Source: Amycolatopsis marina (GTDB lineage: Bacteria > Actinomycetota > Actinomycetes > Mycobacteriales > Pseudonocardiaceae). Taken from it: a stretch of 64,000 nt of DNA. The DNA lies in contig NZ_FOKG01000009.1 in the NCBI RefSeq assembly GCF_900111885.1, forward strand, positions 1-64,000, read 5' to 3'. The notes below the pieces were generated by a model that saw nothing but the letters and a program-made list of their open reading frames with translations, was not told where the DNA came from and made no database searches. Below are positions 60,779 through 64,000 of the stretch, in pieces. The translations under genes were made by a program, and so were the position numbers. How positions within the stretch are numbered: the first letter of the stretch is position 1; every line of letters begins with the position of its first letter.

Positions 60779-62713
60779 TCAGACGTGGACTGGGTACTGC
60801 GGTTCGGGGATTTCCGGCTTGATCCGGTTCTCGACGAAGATGCCGTGCCAGATCATGAACACCAGCAGTGCCCACAACCGCCTGCTGTGATCCAGCGCGC
60901 CGGACTTGTGCTCGTCGAGCAGTGCCTGAACGGCCCGCTTGTCCAGCAGCTCCTCGGTACGGGAGTCGGCGATGATGCCGCGCGCCCAGTCGTACATCTC
61001 GTCGCGCAACCAGACTCGGATCGGCACCGGGAAGCCGAGCTTGCGCCGGTTGAGCACGTGGGCGGGCACGATCCCGTCCAGCGCCTTACGCAGCGCGTAC
61101 TTCGTCGTCTCCTTGGTGATCTTCTGATCCAGCGGGATGCGCGAGGCCACGCGGAAGACCTCCGAGTCCAGGAACGGCACCCGTAGCTCCAGCGAGTTGG
61201 CCATGGTCACCTTGTCGGCCTTGACGAGGATGTCCCCGCGCAGCCAGGTGAACAGGTCGACGTGCTGCATCCGCGCGACCGGGTCCCAGTCCGCCGAGGC
61301 GCGGTACCAGGGGCCGGTGACGTCGCGGTGCCCCACGCCCTCGGTGAAGGTGCGCAGGACTCCACGCAACTGGTCGTCGCGGAAGATCCGGGCGTTGCCG
61401 TAGTAGCGCTCCTCGAGCGACAGCGAGCCCCTGCGCAGCAGGTCCTTGCCCCGCGTGCCCTCCGGGATCCGGGCGGACACCTTGCCGAGCAGCGAGCGGA
61501 CGGCTCCGGGGACCTTCTCGAACGGCGCGAGCGACAGCGGCTCGCGATAGATGGTGTAGCCGCCGAACAGCTCGTCGGAGCCCTCACCGGACAGGACGGC
61601 CTTGACGTGCCTGCGGGCCTCCCGTGCGATGAACCACAGCGGGACCAGTGCCGGGTCGGCCACCGGGTCGTCGAGATACCAGACGATGAGCGGCAGCGCC
61701 TCCATCATCTCGTCGGCGGAGACCGTGCGGATCACGTGCTTCACGCCGATCGCGGCCGCGGACTCGGCCGCGACGTCCACCTCCGAGTAGCCCTCCCGCT
61801 CGAAGCCGGTGGTGAAGGTGATCAGGTTCGGGTTGTGCTGCTTGGCCAGCGCCGCGATGGCCGTGGAATCGATGCCGCCCGAGAGGAAGGCGCCCACGGT
61901 GATGTCGGGGTCGGAGATCATGTGCTTGGCCACCGAGTCCTGCATCACCTCGGCGATCTCGGTGTGCAGCGCCTTCGCCCCGGCCGGGCTGGTCACCGGG
62001 CGCGCGAGGAACTCGGGGGAGAAGTACCGCTCGGTCACCAGTTCCCCGCCGGGGGACACGGTGAACGAGCAGCCGGACTCGATCCGCCGGATCCCGGTGT
62101 GCAGCGACGCGGGCTCCGGCACGTACTGCAGCACCAGGTAGTGCTGCAGTGCGGTGCGGTCCAGCTCTTCTTCGACGCCGAGCGGTTCCGCAAGTTCCAG
62201 CAGGCTCTTCTTCTCGCTCGAGAAGGCGATGCCGCCGGGGCCCTTGGAGTAGTACAGCGGCTTGATCCCGAACGGGTCCCGCGCGCCGAAGACCACCTTG
62301 CGCTCGGAGTCCCAGATCAGGAACGCGAACATGCCGCGAAGCCTGCCGACGGCGGCGGTGCCGAGGTAGTGGTATGCCGCGACGATCGCCTCGCCGTCAC
62401 CTTCTGTGGCGAACTTCGCACCGAACTTCTCGGCCAGCTCGGCACGCAGCTCGAGGTAGTTGTAGATCTCGCCGTTGAAGTTCATCGTGTAGCGCTCGGG
62501 CGACTCCGGCGGACCCCAGGTCAGGGGCTGGTGGGAGTGCTCGAGGTCGATGAAGGCGAGCCGGTTGAACCCGTAGACGACCTCGCCGTCGGCCCAGGTG
62601 TCGGTCTCGTCGGGACCACGATGCCGCTGGCAGCGCAGCGCGCGGCCCACGGCGTCCCTGGCCTTCGCCGCGTCGTTCTCACTGGCACAGACCAGTCCAA
62701 GCAGGCCGCACAC
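60779..62713 (-). CDS. asnB: Asparagine synthetase (glutamine-hydrolysing)
   Basis: A 644-aa two-domain enzyme making asparagine from aspartate, glutamine and ATP. The N-terminal class II glutaminase starts MCGLLGLVC with the catalytic Cys2 and has MNFNGEIYNYLELR. The synthetase domain has the PP-loop AFLSGGIDSTAIAALA and GEGSDELFGGYTIY. The length fits the actinobacterial AsnB family (mycobacterial Rv2201). It is divergent from ctaC across 251 bp. Confidence 0.95.
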   Translation of the reverse strand: MCGLLGLVCASENDAAKARDAVGRALRCQRHRGPDETDTWADGEVVYGFNRLAFIDLEHSHQPLTWGPPESPERYTMNFNGEIYNYLELRAELAEKFGAKFATEGDGEAIVAAYHYLGTAAVGRLRGMFAFLIWDSERKVVFGARDPFGIKPLYYSKGPGGIAFSSEKKSLLELAEPLGVEEELDRTALQHYLVLQYVPEPASLHTGIRRIESGCSFTVSPGGELVTERYFSPEFLARPVTSPAGAKALHTEIAEVMQDSVAKHMISDPDITVGAFLSGGIDSTAIAALAKQHNPNLITFTTGFEREGYSEVDVAAESAAAIGVKHVIRTVSADEMMEALPLIVWYLDDPVADPALVPLWFIAREARRHVKAVLSGEGSDELFGGYTIYREPLSLAPFEKVPGAVRSLLGKVSARIPEGTRGKDLLRRGSLSLEERYYGNARIFRDDQLRGVLRTFTEGVGHRDVTGPWYRASADWDPVARMQHVDLFTWLRGDILVKADKVTMANSLELRVPFLDSEVFRVASRIPLDQKITKETTKYALRKALDGIVPAHVLNRRKLGFPVPIRVWLRDEMYDWARGIIADSRTEELLDKRAVQALLDEHKSGALDHSRRLWALLVFMIWHGIFVENRIKPEIPEPQYPVHV

Positions 62714-62964
62714 GCGTCTTCACACACCTTCGAGGTCGTGGCCGGGCAATCGAGTGCCCAAGTATGCCGGTCCGTGACCCCGCTCCGGGCCGGTGGGTGG
62801 CAACGCCGATGGGTTACCCCTTGGTCAGCCGGATCCGGTAACTCGGCTAGGCTCCGAGCTGTCACAGCGCGACCGGCACCGTCGGTCAGCCGGGGGCGGC
62901 ACGGGACCTCGTGCGGTCTCGCGGGCGAGTGAGGCGACGAACAGAGATCGGGCAAGGAGGCTGT

Positions 62965-63930
62965 GTGAATCGGCACGGCGCACGGAGCGCGGAGCGCTCT
63001 CGGGCAACACGGCCGGCGAGGGTCGGCAAGGTCGCCGCGCTTGTCGGACTGGTCGTGATTCTGGCGACCGGTTGCTCCGGCGAAGAGGTACTGCGATTCG
63101 GCTGGCCGGAGGGTGTCACCCCGCAGGCCGATGAGATGCGGACGCTGTGGACCTGGTCGGTCATCGCGTCGCTCGTCGTGGGTGTCCTCGTCTGGGGCCT
63201 GATCTTCTGGTGTGTCCTCTTCTTCAGGAAGAAGAAGACCGACGGCCCCGAGCAGCTGCCGCGGCAGTTCCAGTACAACGTGCCGCTGGAACTCTTCTGC
63301 GTCGTGCTGCCGGTGATCATCGTGTGCGGGCTGTTCTTCTTCACCGCCACCACCGAGAGCAGCGTGCTCGACGAGGACGAGAACCCGGACATCACCGTCG
63401 ACGTGGTCGCCTTCCAGTGGAACTGGGAGTTCCGCTACCCCGATGAGGCGAAGACCGCCGACGGGCAGACGATCAACACGGTCGGCACCTCCAGCGAGAT
63501 TCCGCTGCTCGTCCTGCCGACGGACCGCACCATCCAGTACAACCTGCGCTCCACCGATGTCATCCACTCGTTCTGGGTGCCCGAGTTCAACTTCAAGCGC
63601 GACGTGTTCCCGTTCCCGGAGAAGAACAACCAGGACAACACGTTCCAGAACACGATCGACACCGAAGGCTCCTTCGTCGGCCGTTGCGCCGAGCTGTGCG
63701 GTGCCTACCACGCGGTGATGAACTTCGAGGTTCGCGCGCTCTCCCCGGACATGTACGACCGGTACATCGCATTGCGCACCCAGGTGAACCCGGCGACCGG
63801 GCGGCCGAACACCGCCTCTGAGGCGCTGTCCCAGCTGCAGTCCGAGGGCTGTGGCGAACTGTGCGCGCCCAACGCGGTGACCACCTCGCCGTTCAACACC
63901 GACCGCACGGCGCGGACGGCGTCGGACTGA
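62965..63930 (+). CDS. ctaC: Cytochrome c oxidase subunit II
   Basis: CtaC accepts electrons from cytochrome c of the bcc complex and passes them to subunit I. The 321-aa protein has a lipoprotein signal peptide with lipobox LATGC, two transmembrane helices, the aromatic VAFQWNWEFRYPDE segment and the CuA site: His in VIHSFWVPEF, then CAELCGAYHAVM (two Cys, His, Met). All CuA ligands are present. GTG 62965 follows AAGGAGG by 4 bases. The 251-bp gap to asnB holds no gene; a TAnnnT-like box (TAGGCT, 62848) is the only promoter candidate seen. Confidence 0.95.
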   Translation: MNRHGARSAERSRATRPARVGKVAALVGLVVILATGCSGEEVLRFGWPEGVTPQADEMRTLWTWSVIASLVVGVLVWGLIFWCVLFFRKKKTDGPEQLPRQFQYNVPLELFCVVLPVIIVCGLFFFTATTESSVLDEDENPDITVDVVAFQWNWEFRYPDEAKTADGQTINTVGTSSEIPLLVLPTDRTIQYNLRSTDVIHSFWVPEFNFKRDVFPFPEKNNQDNTFQNTIDTEGSFVGRCAELCGAYHAVMNFEVRALSPDMYDRYIALRTQVNPATGRPNTASEALSQLQSEGCGELCAPNAVTTSPFNTDRTARTASD

Positions 63931-63982
63931 GCGATGGCGAGTCCGCGGACCTACCAGCAGCAAGAGCAGTGAGGACAAGCCC

Positions 63983-64000
63983 GTGAAGGTCGAAGCCCGC
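63983..64000 (+). CDS. ctaF: Start of cytochrome c oxidase subunit IV CtaF (cut by window edge)
   Basis: GTG 63983 opens the sequence VKVEAR, the beginning typical of actinobacterial CtaF (mycobacterial Rv2199c), which follows ctaC. GAGG lies about 9 bases upstream. Only six codons are inside the window, so the call rests on the N-terminus and gene order. Confidence 0.55.

Noticed and set aside
63934..63972. 12-codon ORF (MASPRTYQQQEQ) between ctaC and ctaF
   Set aside because: Too short to support without conservation evidence; it might be a leader peptide, but nothing else suggests it.

Overview
The window is high-GC (about 70%) actinobacterial DNA. Gene content and order point to the Pseudonocardiaceae (Amycolatopsis / Saccharomonospora / Prauserella type). 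The evidence is a type VII secretion locus, F420-type oxidoreductases, SARP regulators, many GTG starts, and a housekeeping block whose order recalls Mycobacterium tuberculosis Rv2199c-Rv2218 (ctaF, ctaC, asnB, adoK, erpA, DUF3043, cobT, ilvE, pepA, E2 subunit, TIGR01777 protein, lipB, lipA). No RNA gene or CRISPR array was seen.

Layout. (1) 1-1.0 kb: 3'-truncated lipA. (2) 1.0-4.3 kb: SDR oxidoreductase, a small conserved protein, a TetR regulator and an F420-type LLM oxidoreductase. (3) 4.5-35.7 kb: a type VII (ESX-like) secretion region. It opens with eccD-eccB-mycP. A leftward substrate operon follows, with two small WXG100-like proteins, a 554-aa putative substrate with an unusual glycine-rich tail, a 209-aa protein, a YbaB/EbfC-like protein and an EspC-like protein. 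Next come eccC, a 108-aa secreted-type protein, a PPE-like protein and a membrane pseudokinase. A block of non-core genes comes next: a PPOX/TetR pair, a TgpA-like/DUF58/MoxR/fibronectin operon, and a two-component system. The region closes with SARP-eccE-LuxR-eccA (fused to a beta-helix) and an orphan response regulator. (4) 35.8-38.4 kb: two tandem paralogues of a secreted HAF-repeat protein, with a 51-bp fossil of lipB between them. (5) 38.4-48.5 kb: lipB, PAP2 phosphatase, TIGR01777 protein, sucB, lpdA, a small conserved protein, a SMI1/KNR4 protein, pepA and a membrane protein. (6) 48.5-54 kb: FomD/DUF402-like protein, lipoprotein, I36 inhibitor, a large SARP/AfsR regulator and a small membrane protein. 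(7) 54-64 kb: ilvE, cobT, ispD, aldo-keto reductase, DUF3043, erpA, a 57-aa ORF, adoK, asnB, ctaC and the first codons of ctaF.

How the genes fit together. lipA and lipB, normally neighbours, are separated by about 37 kb, so the secretion region looks like an island inside an otherwise conserved block. EccB, EccC, EccD, EccE, MycP and an EccA-type ATPase make a complete core machine. Several candidate substrates carry a W-turn and/or a YxxxD/E motif. Regulators (two-component system, SARP, LuxR, orphan response regulator, pseudokinase) are embedded in the locus, so secretion is probably tightly controlled.

Repeats. At least four unrelated repeat families sit at convergent gene ends: an IS5-like terminal-inverted-repeat element (two derivatives), paired ACTTTCCCGGGAAAGT palindromes, a 30-bp tandem repeat and a 50-bp-period repeat. 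Some probably act as bidirectional terminators; the mobile-element derivatives even supply stop codons.
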